Source: Bacteroidales bacterium (GTDB taxonomy: Bacteria; Bacteroidota; Bacteroidia; Bacteroidales; UBA3824). Taken from it: 47,272 nt of DNA. Positions 1 through 7,714 of the stretch are shown piece after piece. The stretch spans positions 1 through 47,272 of the forward strand of contig JAFPYR010000079.1 of assembly GCA_017412115.1 (NCBI GenBank), in the 5' to 3' direction. The notes beneath the pieces were generated by a model. The model did not search any database and was not told the DNA's origin. It saw only the letters and a program-made list of their open reading frames with translations. Within the stretch, counting starts at the first letter, position 1, and every line of letters begins with the position of its first letter. The translations under genes were made by a program, and so were the position numbers.

Positions 1-2049
1 AGGGAAATTTCAGCAAACGAAACTGTCATAGACGTTGTTTTGGAATCGAGCGACTTTAAACTTGACGAAATCACAATATCTGCCCGCCGACAAATCACTC
101 AAATAAAAGACGGCGCAATGATTACAAACATCAGCGGTTCAACTCTTTCAAAACTTACTGACATTCAGCATGTTTTGAATTTTGTTCCGGGTGTTGTTTT
201 GCAAAACGAAACAATAACTGTACTTGGCAAAGGCGAACCGCTCGTATATATCAACAATCGTAAAATCAGAGACTTATCAGAAGTTCTCCAACTTTTGCCC
301 GACAACATAAAAAATATCAAACTGATTACTAATCCCGGCGCAAAATACGATTCAGAAGTAAAATCAGTACTGATTATCAACACTATAAACCCGACAGGCG
401 AAGGATTTTCTATTGATAACAAACTCTCCATTGGACATCAGTATAAATTTTATTACACTGATAATCTGAAAGTTAACTACCGTCATAAAAATCTTGATTT
501 GTTTGCAGCGGTTAATTATTCCGAAAAGAAAACAAAAGAAACTGTGCTTTCAAACGACGAAACTTTTCTAAGTTCGTATTACAATATGTTTACCGATGAT
601 GACAATTACTTTTGCACGAAACCGATTTCATCAAAATTCGGTGTGAATTACGATTTCAAATCAGGAAATTCAGTCGGTTTTCAATATTCCAATAGGTTGT
701 CAAACCGCGACATAACATCAACAACTATCACAAATTTGCGCAAAGATGGTATATTGTGTGAAAATCTCAACTCCACTAACATCGGCAGCAACAAATCGGG
801 TTTTCATCAGGCAAATATCTATAATTCAGGCAGTTTGCTGTCTTGGAATTATGAAATTGATTTGGACGCGATGTCAATTTTTTCGGATTATAATCATCTG
901 ATTAACGAGGCGTCTGACGACGGCGAAAAAATTGTTTTGGACTGCAACGACAAAAATGATGCGTCGTTATATGCCTTAAAATTAGAATTTTGCAAAGAAA
1001 TTATTGGTGGCGACCTTACAATCGGCACTGAGCATAGTTTTGTGGACAGAAATGGCGTTTGCAAATATCTTCAAAACGCTGACAATATTTCCGACTACCG
1101 CGTAAAAGAAAGAAACTCAGCCGTTTACAGCGAATTTAACCGAAAATATGACAGTTGGAGTTTTACGCTTGGATTGAGATACGAAAATGTCAGGAGCGAT
1201 TATTTTGAGTACGAAATCAGACAAAATGAATGTTGCAGGAAATACCAAAATTTGTTTCCTTCGGTTTCATTTGATTTTGCTTTTGGGAACGCAGATTTTT
1301 CCATTAGTTATGACAGGAGCGTGCAACGTCCTTATTACGAACAACTTGGCAACAATATCGGATTTATAAACCGCTATTCTTACGAAACAGGAAATCCGCT
1401 TTTAAAACCTGCCTATTACGATGATTTTAGTATAAATTTTGGCTATGGAGATTTAACATTTATGACCGACTTTTTTATAAATCACAATTACATTTACGAT
1501 TCCTATACAACGTACAATGGCAACGAGCAAATTTCGCTTATCAAACCTGACAACTATAAGAAATTCAATAGTTTACAAACTTCTGTCGCGTATAGTCCGA
1601 CGTTTGGTCTTTATCGACCTAACTTGTCGGCATCACTCTATTGGCAAAATATTTCGATAGAATTTTGTAAAGCAAAAAAGACTTTCAACAAGCCGTATGA
1701 GATAATTAAATTTGAAAATCTTTTTCAACTTCCGAAACAAACGATATTGAATTTTGGTTTAAATTATTTTGTCGCAGGAGATGACGAACTCGGATGGATT
1801 GACAACAATTTTACTTGCAATTTTGAAATCTCAAAAACGCTCGGAAAATGGACTTTATCATTCTTGTGCGATGATGTCTTTAAAACTGTAAATCAACATT
1901 TTACCTTGTATGGCAACATTCGGAAATGTACAATCGAAAAACATTCAGATACACGCAAAATGGAATTTTCAGTCCGCTATAAATTCAACCCCACCAAATC
2001 CAAATACAAAGGCACCGGCGCAGGCAACGACGAAAAAGAGAGGATGTAG
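1..2049 (+). CDS. TonB-dependent receptor-like outer-membrane beta-barrel protein, 5' partial
   Basis: The frame is open at base 1, so this is the 3' part of a longer gene; a TTG at 40 is only an internal codon. The visible protein (about 682 residues) starts at the end of a carboxypeptidase-regulatory-like segment (VIDVV, LDEITISARR), continues through a plug-like region (ISGSTLSKL, GEPLVYINNRKI) and then alternating aromatic strands of an outer-membrane barrel. The tail TKSKYKGTGAGNDEKERM is a signature ending of the Bacteroidota outer membrane beta-barrel family (OMP_b-brl_3 type). Such proteins sit in the outer membrane and import ligands using TonB/ExbB/ExbD energy. The ligand cannot be told; no SusD partner follows. 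A different promoter starts the next gene, so this is the end of its transcription unit. Confidence 0.85.
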   Translation, partial: REISANETVIDVVLESSDFKLDEITISARRQITQIKDGAMITNISGSTLSKLTDIQHVLNFVPGVVLQNETITVLGKGEPLVYINNRKIRDLSEVLQLLPDNIKNIKLITNPGAKYDSEVKSVLIINTINPTGEGFSIDNKLSIGHQYKFYYTDNLKVNYRHKNLDLFAAVNYSEKKTKETVLSNDETFLSSYYNMFTDDDNYFCTKPISSKFGVNYDFKSGNSVGFQYSNRLSNRDITSTTITNLRKDGILCENLNSTNIGSNKSGFHQANIYNSGSLLSWNYEIDLDAMSIFSDYNHLINEASDDGEKIVLDCNDKNDASLYALKLEFCKEIIGGDLTIGTEHSFVDRNGVCKYLQNADNISDYRVKERNSAVYSEFNRKYDSWSFTLGLRYENVRSDYFEYEIRQNECCRKYQNLFPSVSFDFAFGNADFSISYDRSVQRPYYEQLGNNIGFINRYSYETGNPLLKPAYYDDFSINFGYGDLTFMTDFFINHNYIYDSYTTYNGNEQISLIKPDNYKKFNSLQTSVAYSPTFGLYRPNLSASLYWQNISIEFCKAKKTFNKPYEIIKFENLFQLPKQTILNFGLNYFVAGDDELGWIDNNFTCNFEISKTLGKWTLSFLCDDVFKTVNQHFTLYGNIRKCTIEKHSDTRKMEFSVRYKFNPTKSKYKGTGAGNDEKERM

Positions 2050-2083
2050 TCTGGTTTAATAATTGTCTTACAGCGACAAAAAA

Positions 2084-2114
2084 TTGAAAAGTTTGCATAT
2101 TTTTCTTATATTTG
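2084..2114 (+). promoter_or_regulatory. Bacteroidota-type promoter of the DUF1703 ATPase gene
   Basis: TTG at 2084-2086, a 20-bp spacer and TATATTTG at 2107-2114 fit the -33/-7 promoter of Bacteroidota (TTTG-N19-21-TAnnTTTG). The ATG follows at 2143. Confidence 0.65.
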
Positions 2115-2142
2115 CAGTGTGAAATCATAAAAAGCAAACACT

Positions 2143-3720
2143 ATGGGAATCTATTTAAATCCTGATAATTCCGGATTCAAAAAAACACTTTCAGCCGGGT
2201 TATATGTTGATAAAACCATGCTGATTAGCGAGTTAAACAAGTTAATTGGCACGTCTAATCAATATGTATGCGTATCACGTCCGAGGCGTTTTGGCAAAAC
2301 ACTCGCCACCAAAATGCTGTGCGCCTACTATTCCAAGGGCTGTGATTCGAGGGAGTTGTTTAAGGATTTGAAGATTTCTAAGGCGGATAATTATGAGCAA
2401 TATCTCAACAAACTCAATTTCATCAAGATAGACGTTGCAAGCGAGTATCAGAATGCAGGCGACAAGGATCAAATGCTCGTGAAACTTACCGCAAAGGTCA
2501 AAAAAGAGTTTACGGCGCAATTTCCAAATATTGATTTCTCGCTATGTGAATCTATTGCGGACTGTATGTTGGAGGTTCACGCTGCCACCGACGAGACTTT
2601 TGTAATCATCCTCGACGAATACGACTGCCTTGTGCGCAACAATTTCGGGTCGGGACTTTTTGATGATTATTTGGAGTTTCTTAATGGATTGTTTAAGAGC
2701 GAGCCTTTGAGCGATGCCATTTCGCTTGCGTATATCACAGGTATTCTGCCGGTTGTGCGCGACAGGGTGCAGAGCAAACTCAACAATTTTGACGAATATA
2801 CAATTCTAAATGCATTTCAACTTGCTGAATTTGTGGGCTTTACCGCAGAAGAGGTGCAGCCGCTTTGCGCAGAATACGGAGTTGATTTCAACGAATGTAA
2901 ACGCGAATACGACGGCTATGCTCAGAACGGTTTTGAAATTTACAATCCCGAATCTGTGGTTAAATGCTTGAAAACCAAGAGTATAGAAAGTTTTTGGAGC
3001 AAGACTTCCACTTACGCCGTCATTTCCGACCGTTTGAAATCGAATTTCAGGGGTATGAAAGACGACGTAATCCGAATGATTGCAGGCGAAAACGTCAAGG
3101 TTGATACGGGAATGTACCTCAACACAATGACTGATTTTGTGGTCAAAGACGATGTGTTTACGTACCTGATTCACCTCGGGTATTTGGCTTACAACAAGGA
3201 CGACAAAACCTGCCGAATACCCAACAAAGAGGTTGAAAAAGAATGGTTTAGGGCTGTTAGCATCCTGAAAAACTATTCTGTTACCGACAAGATAATCAAG
3301 TCGTCGGAGGAACTCTTGAACCAAACGCTTGCAAAGAATCCCCGCGCCGTTGAGAAAGCTCTCGACAAAAGTCATATTCACGTTACTTCAAACCGCAGTT
3401 ACAACAACGAGGACGCTTTGATGTCGGCGATTTATTTGGCTTACATCTACGCCAAAAACGAATACACTGTCATCAAAGAAATGACTACGGGTAAAGGTTT
3501 TGCCGATGTGGTTTTCATTCCATTCTATCCAGGCAAACCGGCGATGATTATCGAATTGAAGCACAACGGCTCCACCGAAAGCGCACTAACCCAAATCAAA
3601 AACAAGCAATATTTCGACAGTTTGGAGCATTACCAAGGCAACCTTCTTTTCGTCGCCATCAACTACGACGAAAAGGAGAAAACCCATCAATGCGAAATAT
3701 TGGAGTTTGAAAAACATTGA
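2143..3720 (+). CDS. AAA-ATPase-like / PD-(D/E)XK nuclease protein (DUF1703 family)
   Basis: A 525-residue protein of the AAA-ATPase-like plus PDDEXK_9 (DUF1703) architecture, common in multiple copies in Bacteroidota. The N-terminus GIYLNPDNSGF leads to a P-loop variant RPRRFGKT (residues 46-53) and a Walker B-like ILDEYD (156-161). The C-terminal part holds a PD-(D/E)XK core: D455 in GKGFADVVF, then E471 and K473 in IIELKHNG. Length is normal for the family. The cellular role is not established; copy-number variation suggests mobility or defence or regulatory use. Its last codons overlap the frame of a broken second ATPase fragment (3707-4213), as if it had replaced that gene's 5' half. It has its own promoter just upstream. 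Confidence 0.88.
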   Translation: MGIYLNPDNSGFKKTLSAGLYVDKTMLISELNKLIGTSNQYVCVSRPRRFGKTLATKMLCAYYSKGCDSRELFKDLKISKADNYEQYLNKLNFIKIDVASEYQNAGDKDQMLVKLTAKVKKEFTAQFPNIDFSLCESIADCMLEVHAATDETFVIILDEYDCLVRNNFGSGLFDDYLEFLNGLFKSEPLSDAISLAYITGILPVVRDRVQSKLNNFDEYTILNAFQLAEFVGFTAEEVQPLCAEYGVDFNECKREYDGYAQNGFEIYNPESVVKCLKTKSIESFWSKTSTYAVISDRLKSNFRGMKDDVIRMIAGENVKVDTGMYLNTMTDFVVKDDVFTYLIHLGYLAYNKDDKTCRIPNKEVEKEWFRAVSILKNYSVTDKIIKSSEELLNQTLAKNPRAVEKALDKSHIHVTSNRSYNNEDALMSAIYLAYIYAKNEYTVIKEMTTGKGFADVVFIPFYPGKPAMIIELKHNGSTESALTQIKNKQYFDSLEHYQGNLLFVAINYDEKEKTHQCEILEFEKH

Positions 3721-4213
3721 GTATGAGACACTTCGCAAGGCAAAGCGTTTGCTCGTACTATTATCGCAGATGACGCCTTTTACGCTCAACATTTCTTCAT
3801 TGTGCGAAGCACTCTCCACGACCCGCAACCAACTAATCCGACTTCTTGCGTTGCTGCACCGCTCCGCATTGTTGCGCCTTCTCTACACCGACGGCAAGGG
3901 CTTAAAATCGTTGGGCAAACCCGAAAAAATACTTTTCAACAATCCCAACCTTATGCAAGCCCTCACGCAGCCCGCCGACACAGGCACGGTGCGTGAATCA
4001 TATTTTGCAGCAATGCTAAGTCAGTCACACTCAATACAATTTCCTAAAAGCGGCGACCTACTCGTTGATAACAAATACCTTTTTGAAATCGGCGGCAAAG
4101 GCAAAAAATTCACACAAATCAAGGACATTCCCAATAGTTTCGTCGCGGCAGACGAAATCGAAATAGGTTTCGGCAACAAAATTCCGCTATGGCTATTCGG
4201 GATGTTGTATTAA
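3707..4213 (+). pseudogene. 3' remnant of a second AAA ATPase (AAA/DUF4143-like)
   Basis: The 168 residues match only the C-terminal half of a Bacteroidota ATP-binding protein of about 400 residues: a winged-helix-like stretch (ISSLCEALSTTRNQLIRLL), then KPEKILFNNPNLMQAL, then the conserved end LFEIGGKGKKFTQIKDIPNS and EIEIGFGNKIPLWLFGMLY. The P-loop and Walker B half is missing. The open frame begins at a TTG inside the 3' end of the preceding gene, with no ATG until QMTPF, and the first codons overlap that gene's stop. I read this as a remnant whose 5' half was lost or replaced by the DUF1703 gene. Expression as a separate DNA-binding or nuclease-like domain cannot be excluded. Confidence 0.75.
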
Positions 4214-4263
4214 TGAGTGCCCCACTACGCGCTATTTTGCGTTGCACCGCAAGATTTTGTTTT

Positions 4264-4313
4264 TTTTACGTGTGACGTAATCAAAAATAATTCGTATTTT
4301 TACGCACATAAAA
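4264..4313 (+). promoter_or_regulatory. Upstream region of the small gene: weak inverted repeat and -7 box
   Basis: TTTTACGTGTG (4264-4274) and CGCACATAAAA (4303-4313) form a near-inverted repeat around TATTTTTA (4295-4302), which resembles a -7 element (TAnnTTTG with one mismatch). The same 11-mers recur in the hairpin after the gene (4681-4729). Confidence 0.4.
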
Positions 4314-4324
4314 TTTTATTAACT

Positions 4325-4561
4325 ATGACCAACAACAATTATCTTGAACTGCATTTGCCTGAATACTTGCAAACCGCTCTCAATCAGTTCATTGAGGGCA
4401 AGAAAAAGTATGACAAAGGTGGATATTTTCGTTTTGATTGCGATATGGATTTCCTAAACGCAAGCATCAATTGCGCCGAAGTAGATAACGAAATATCCTC
4501 CGAACAAGCGTGGCATCTGCGGGAAAAATATTTGGGAATGACAAAAAAAGACAATACGTAA
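4325..4561 (+). CDS. Small hypothetical protein (78 aa), possibly frameshifted at its 3' end
   Basis: I place the start at the ATG at 4325 (MTNNNYLELHLPEYL); it lies 12 bp after the promoter-like repeat, and the upstream in-frame residues look non-coding. The protein is acidic and soluble, has no signal peptide, and belongs to no family I recognise. It ends at an A7 run (4543-4549) as GMTKKDNT. If one A is removed, the frame continues into MTKKTIRKTINSTDYISDL and on to LKERYERILKAAYEKLIAK, stopping at 4677-4679. That tail has a strongly charged helical composition typical of coding sequence, so the intact protein may be about 118 residues. Whether this is decay, slippage or a sequencing error cannot be told. 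Confidence 0.5.
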   Translation: MTNNNYLELHLPEYLQTALNQFIEGKKKYDKGGYFRFDCDMDFLNASINCAEVDNEISSEQAWHLREKYLGMTKKDNT

Positions 4562-4680
4562 AACAATCAATTCAACAGATTATATTTCCGACTTGCAGAA
4601 ACAATTTTATGTCACAATGTTGAAAGAACGCTACGAAAGAATTTTGAAGGCTGCGTATGAAAAATTGATAGCAAAATGAT

Positions 4681-4729
4681 TTTTACGTGCGGAAAAATCT
4701 TGCATTTTCTGATTTTTCCGCACATAAAA
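4681..4729. repeat. Near-perfect 19-bp inverted repeat between convergent genes
   Basis: Arms 4681-4699 and 4711-4729 pair with one mismatch around an 11-base spacer. The hairpin lies between the small plus-strand gene and the ACT gene on the minus strand. Neither side has a T-run immediately after the stem, so it is not a classical intrinsic terminator, although it could still end transcription both ways. Its end motifs repeat the ones upstream of the small gene. Confidence 0.7.
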
Positions 4730-4739
4730 ATCACATCTC

Positions 4740-5159
4740 CTATTTCAAATCCTCGGTTGTAACGAAACTGATTTTTTCAAGCATTATGATTTCTTTCGCC
4801 TTGTCTAACGGATTGACTTTCAGAATTAAAACACCTTTGCTTTTGAAAAGAAAACTGTACATGTAAGCCACGTTTACACCAGCCTTAGTGAAAAGGTCAA
4901 TAACATGAGCCGCTTTGCCGGGTTCGTCCTCGATTGCAACCGCTAAAACATCCGTTAATTGAACGTTTATGTTATTGTTTTTTAAAACGTTATAGGCTTT
5001 TGTCGGCTCGTTGCAAATCACCCTGTAAATTCCGAACTCCGAAGTGTCAGCAATTGTTGAAGCGATAATCTGAACACCTTCTTTGCTGAGCAAATCCAAC
5101 ACTTTTATTAATGCACCGGATTTGTTTTCTATAAATATTGATAATTGATTGATTGTCAT
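4740..5159 (-). CDS. Tandem ACT-domain amino-acid-binding protein
   Basis: About 139 residues comprising two ACT domains (QLSIFIENKSGALIKVLDLL at the start; VLAVAIEDEPGKAAHVIDLF in the second half). ACT domains bind amino acids and act as allosteric sensors. I place the start at the ATG at 5157-5159 (MTINQLSIF), since relatives begin close to this point; an in-frame ATG eight codons upstream (to 5183) is possible. The gene lies downstream of a phenylacetate-CoA ligase on the same strand, the same pairing seen in Bacteroides, where the two usually sit beside indolepyruvate:ferredoxin oxidoreductase genes. A role in sensing aromatic or branched amino acids in that pathway is inferred. Those oxidoreductase genes are not present here. 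Confidence 0.85.
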   Translation of the reverse strand: MTINQLSIFIENKSGALIKVLDLLSKEGVQIIASTIADTSEFGIYRVICNEPTKAYNVLKNNNINVQLTDVLAVAIEDEPGKAAHVIDLFTKAGVNVAYMYSFLFKSKGVLILKVNPLDKAKEIIMLEKISFVTTEDLK

Positions 5160-5174
5160 AATTATATTTTTTTT

Positions 5175-5260
5175 AATTGACAATTAACAATTGACAGTTG
5201 ACAATTATTAAAGCATTATCCATTGTCAATTGTCAATTATCAATTGTCCATTATCCATTG
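5175..5260. repeat. AT-rich TTGACAATT repeat cluster forming a long imperfect hairpin
   Basis: Multiple copies of (A)TTGACAATT stand left of a short centre near 5209-5218, and the inverse AATTGTCAA stands right of it, giving an imperfect stem of roughly 30 bp between paaK and the ACT gene. In the minus-strand transcript it would fold between the two coding regions and could limit read-through or protect the paaK mRNA 3' end. The look is that of a dispersed intergenic repeat, but copy number elsewhere cannot be seen. Confidence 0.7.
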
Positions 5261-5263
5261 CTT

Positions 5264-6580
5264 TTATTCATAAACTTTTCTGTTGTCTACAACGCGGACG
5301 GCTTTACCTTCTGAAACGGGTAAAGTTCCTTTTGCGACAAGTTTTACTCTCGGTGTTAATAGAATTTCATCTTTTAACGCCCTTGTGATGTCTTTCGTAA
5401 GTTTTTCCAATCTTGAATAATCGTCGGTGAAAAGTTCTTCCAATTCTACTTCAACGGTCATATTGTCGTTGTCGCCATCGGTTGTTAAAGTTATTAAATA
5501 ATTGGTAGACAATTCCTTGAACTCCAACAAAATCTTTTCGATTTGTATCGGGAAAATATTAACACCTCTTAAAACAATCATATCGTCAGACCTTCCTTTC
5601 ATTCTATCAAGTCTTACGTGATGACGTCCGCAAGGACAATCATGACCCAAAATTCTCGTTAAATCCCTTGTCCGATAACGCAAAAGCGGCATTGCCTCGC
5701 GGTTCAATGTTGTTAACACTAATTCGCCGATTTCGCCTTCGGGAACAGGTTCAAGTGTTTCAGGATCAACGATTTCAACAATATAATAATCTTCCCAAAT
5801 ATGAAGACCGTTTTGCTCCTTACATTCAAAAGCTACGCCCGGACCGCACATTTCTGACATTCCGAAAGAGTTATAAGCCTTAACTCCGAGCATTTCTTCA
5901 ATACGTTTGCGTTGAGCCTCTGAATGAGGTTCTGCACCGATGATTAAAGTTTTTAACTTGGTATCGCGCCTCGGATCAACACCAACTTGATCCATAACTT
6001 CTTTAAGACGTGTTACATACGATGGAATTGCATGAATTGCCGTCGTACCAAAATCTGTTATGAATTTTATTTGCCTTAACGAATTTCCGGCTGCTGCTGG
6101 GACTGTCAGCATTCCTAATTTTTCAGCACCGTACTGAAATCCAAGTCCGCCCGTAAACATTCCGTAACCCGAAGAGTTTTGGAAAACGTCGTCAGGCCTC
6201 AAACCAACCATCCAAAGACATCTTGCAACAGCGTTTGCCCATTCGTCCAAATCTTTTTGAGAGTGTAAAATCACCGTCGGATTGCCCGTCGTGCCTGAGG
6301 ATGAATGAAGGCGGACGCATTTTTCAAGTTCAACGCTACGAAGTCCAAAAGGATAATTGTCCCTTAAATCTTGTTTTGTGGTAAAAGGAATTTTTTTCAA
6401 ATCGTCCAAAGAATTAATATCGTCGGGAGAGATACCGGCATCAAGAAAACGTTTTTTATAAAAATCCGAATTCATGCAATGTCTAACGGTATCTTTCAAA
6501 CGCTTTAACTGTAAATCTCTGATTTGCGAAACACTTAATGTTTCAAATTCCGGGTGTAAATATTCTGAATTTTTATCCAT
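5264..6580 (-). CDS. paaK: Phenylacetate--CoA ligase
   Basis: A 438-residue member of the PaaK branch of the adenylate-forming superfamily, full length. It activates phenylacetate (or another arylacetate) with ATP and CoA to the acyl-CoA via an acyl-adenylate. Visible motifs: P-loop SSGTTGNPT (residues 94-102), YNSFGMSEMCGPGVAFEC in the core, RYRTRDL, a C-P-C-G segment (HDCPCGRHH) and the C-terminal hinge RMKGRSDDMIVLRGVNIFP. In anaerobic Bacteroidales this enzyme works next to indolepyruvate oxidoreductase in reversible aromatic amino-acid fermentation or synthesis, rather than in aerobic phenylacetate breakdown; that reading is inferred, as no other paa genes are present. A textbook promoter lies upstream, and the ACT gene follows after a repeat hairpin. 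Confidence 0.93.
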   Translation of the reverse strand: MDKNSEYLHPEFETLSVSQIRDLQLKRLKDTVRHCMNSDFYKKRFLDAGISPDDINSLDDLKKIPFTTKQDLRDNYPFGLRSVELEKCVRLHSSSGTTGNPTVILHSQKDLDEWANAVARCLWMVGLRPDDVFQNSSGYGMFTGGLGFQYGAEKLGMLTVPAAAGNSLRQIKFITDFGTTAIHAIPSYVTRLKEVMDQVGVDPRRDTKLKTLIIGAEPHSEAQRKRIEEMLGVKAYNSFGMSEMCGPGVAFECKEQNGLHIWEDYYIVEIVDPETLEPVPEGEIGELVLTTLNREAMPLLRYRTRDLTRILGHDCPCGRHHVRLDRMKGRSDDMIVLRGVNIFPIQIEKILLEFKELSTNYLITLTTDGDNDNMTVEVELEELFTDDYSRLEKLTKDITRALKDEILLTPRVKLVAKGTLPVSEGKAVRVVDNRKVYE

Positions 6581-6614
6581 TATTTGTTTAATTTTTTTTC
6601 TGATACTTCAACCG

Positions 6615-6646
6615 CAAAGATAATTTTTTTTATTTATAATCGCAAA
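6615..6646 (-). promoter_or_regulatory. Promoter of paaK
   Basis: On the minus strand: TTTG (complement of 6643-6646), exactly 20 bp, then TATCTTTG (complement of 6615-6622). This is a perfect match to the Bacteroidota -33/-7 consensus, 35 bp before the paaK ATG. Confidence 0.85.
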
Positions 6647-6670
6647 TAAAAAAAATTCAGAAGCACAGAT

Positions 6671-7612
6671 TCAAAACCAAAATCCGAAGAAAAGTCTTGT
6701 TATATTTCGTGAAAAATTTGTCATAAAATCGCTTGTGCCACCAAAAATCGTTGTATACAAAACATAATCAGCACCAAGATATGTGCGTTCAAAATTATAT
6801 GAAGCAGCTGCACGGAAATAAATTCCGATGTCAGTGATTTTATATTTTAAATCTGCCGGACCCCGTGAAGTGTAAACTTTGTTTCTCTCCCAAAACAAAA
6901 ATGTAGGAATTAATGAGGCATGAATCAAGAATTTACGTTTTGTAACAAAATTATAACCGTAACCGCAACCTATACCCGCAGTTTGGGAATGTAACTCAAA
7001 ATCATGTTTTGAAGTTTTCATGTTTGCACCTGCATACGAAATTCCTAAAATAGGACTTCCGCAACTGCGCAATTGAGTATAACTTTTGTCGAATGCGGCA
7101 GGAAAAGAGAATTTTTTGTTGTTGAAGACGTAATAAATAGTGAATATACGCATTTTGTAATCAATGTCACCGCGTTCAATAGTCAAAACGGAATCGCCGT
7201 GATGTATGTCTGAGGAAAAACTTGTTGCGCGGCAAAAATCAGTTTCAATTCCGAATCTGCGGCAAAAGAATCTGAAATTAAACTCCCCGTCGTTTTTTCT
7301 GCCCCTTCTCGGCTTGAAACTATATCCAAAACCGTAACCTCTGTACGTTGCGAAAGCTCCGATATTATCGCTGAGATTTGTATAAAAATTTGCCTTTTCG
7401 TCGTTTTTACCAATCGACAAACCTATTGACGAAAAATCAGGATGAACGGCAATCATAAACCTCCGCTTCGGTCTTGAAACATACGAGGTATCAAATCCCG
7501 AATTATAATAAAATACGGAAACAATACTGTCAGCTTTTTTAAAAAAACGTTTTTGCGAAAACGCCTCCTGACAAAAAAATATAATGATTAATATCGTTAA
7601 AATTTTATGCAT
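6671..7612 (-). CDS. DUF4421 family outer-membrane beta-barrel protein
   Basis: 313 residues with an N-terminal signal peptide (MHKILTILIIIFFCQEAFSQ). The family pattern of DUF4421 is clear: KRFFKKADSIV, a tyrosine-rich D-T-S-Y-V-S-R-P segment, GYGFGYSF, and YYVFNNKKFSFPAAFDKSYT followed by QLRSCGSPILGISY. The rest consists of alternating hydrophobic strands ending in an aromatic residue (FGFWF), as in outer-membrane barrels. The function of DUF4421 is not known. The gene follows the DUF4876-DUF6850 pair on the same strand after a gap of about 100 bp and could be its last member, although it has no clear promoter of its own. Confidence 0.82.
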   Translation of the reverse strand: MHKILTILIIIFFCQEAFSQKRFFKKADSIVSVFYYNSGFDTSYVSRPKRRFMIAVHPDFSSIGLSIGKNDEKANFYTNLSDNIGAFATYRGYGFGYSFKPRRGRKNDGEFNFRFFCRRFGIETDFCRATSFSSDIHHGDSVLTIERGDIDYKMRIFTIYYVFNNKKFSFPAAFDKSYTQLRSCGSPILGISYAGANMKTSKHDFELHSQTAGIGCGYGYNFVTKRKFLIHASLIPTFLFWERNKVYTSRGPADLKYKITDIGIYFRAAASYNFERTYLGADYVLYTTIFGGTSDFMTNFSRNITRLFFGFWF

Positions 7613-7714
7613 ACACCCCCTCTATGCAAAAACCGTGTAATTTTTTAATTCGTTAAGATTAATTTTTCCTTTTCAAACGTTTTTTGCATATAAGATTGTA
7701 AAACATAATTTTTC

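Noticed and set aside
2806..3381. 191-codon minus-strand ORF inside the DUF1703 gene
   Set aside because: It lies wholly antisense to a well-supported gene, lacks recognisable motifs, and its composition (many Phe, Val, His) is that of a shadow frame.
4681..4729. Hairpin considered as an intrinsic terminator
   Set aside because: No T-run follows the stem on either strand; it is listed as an inverted repeat instead.
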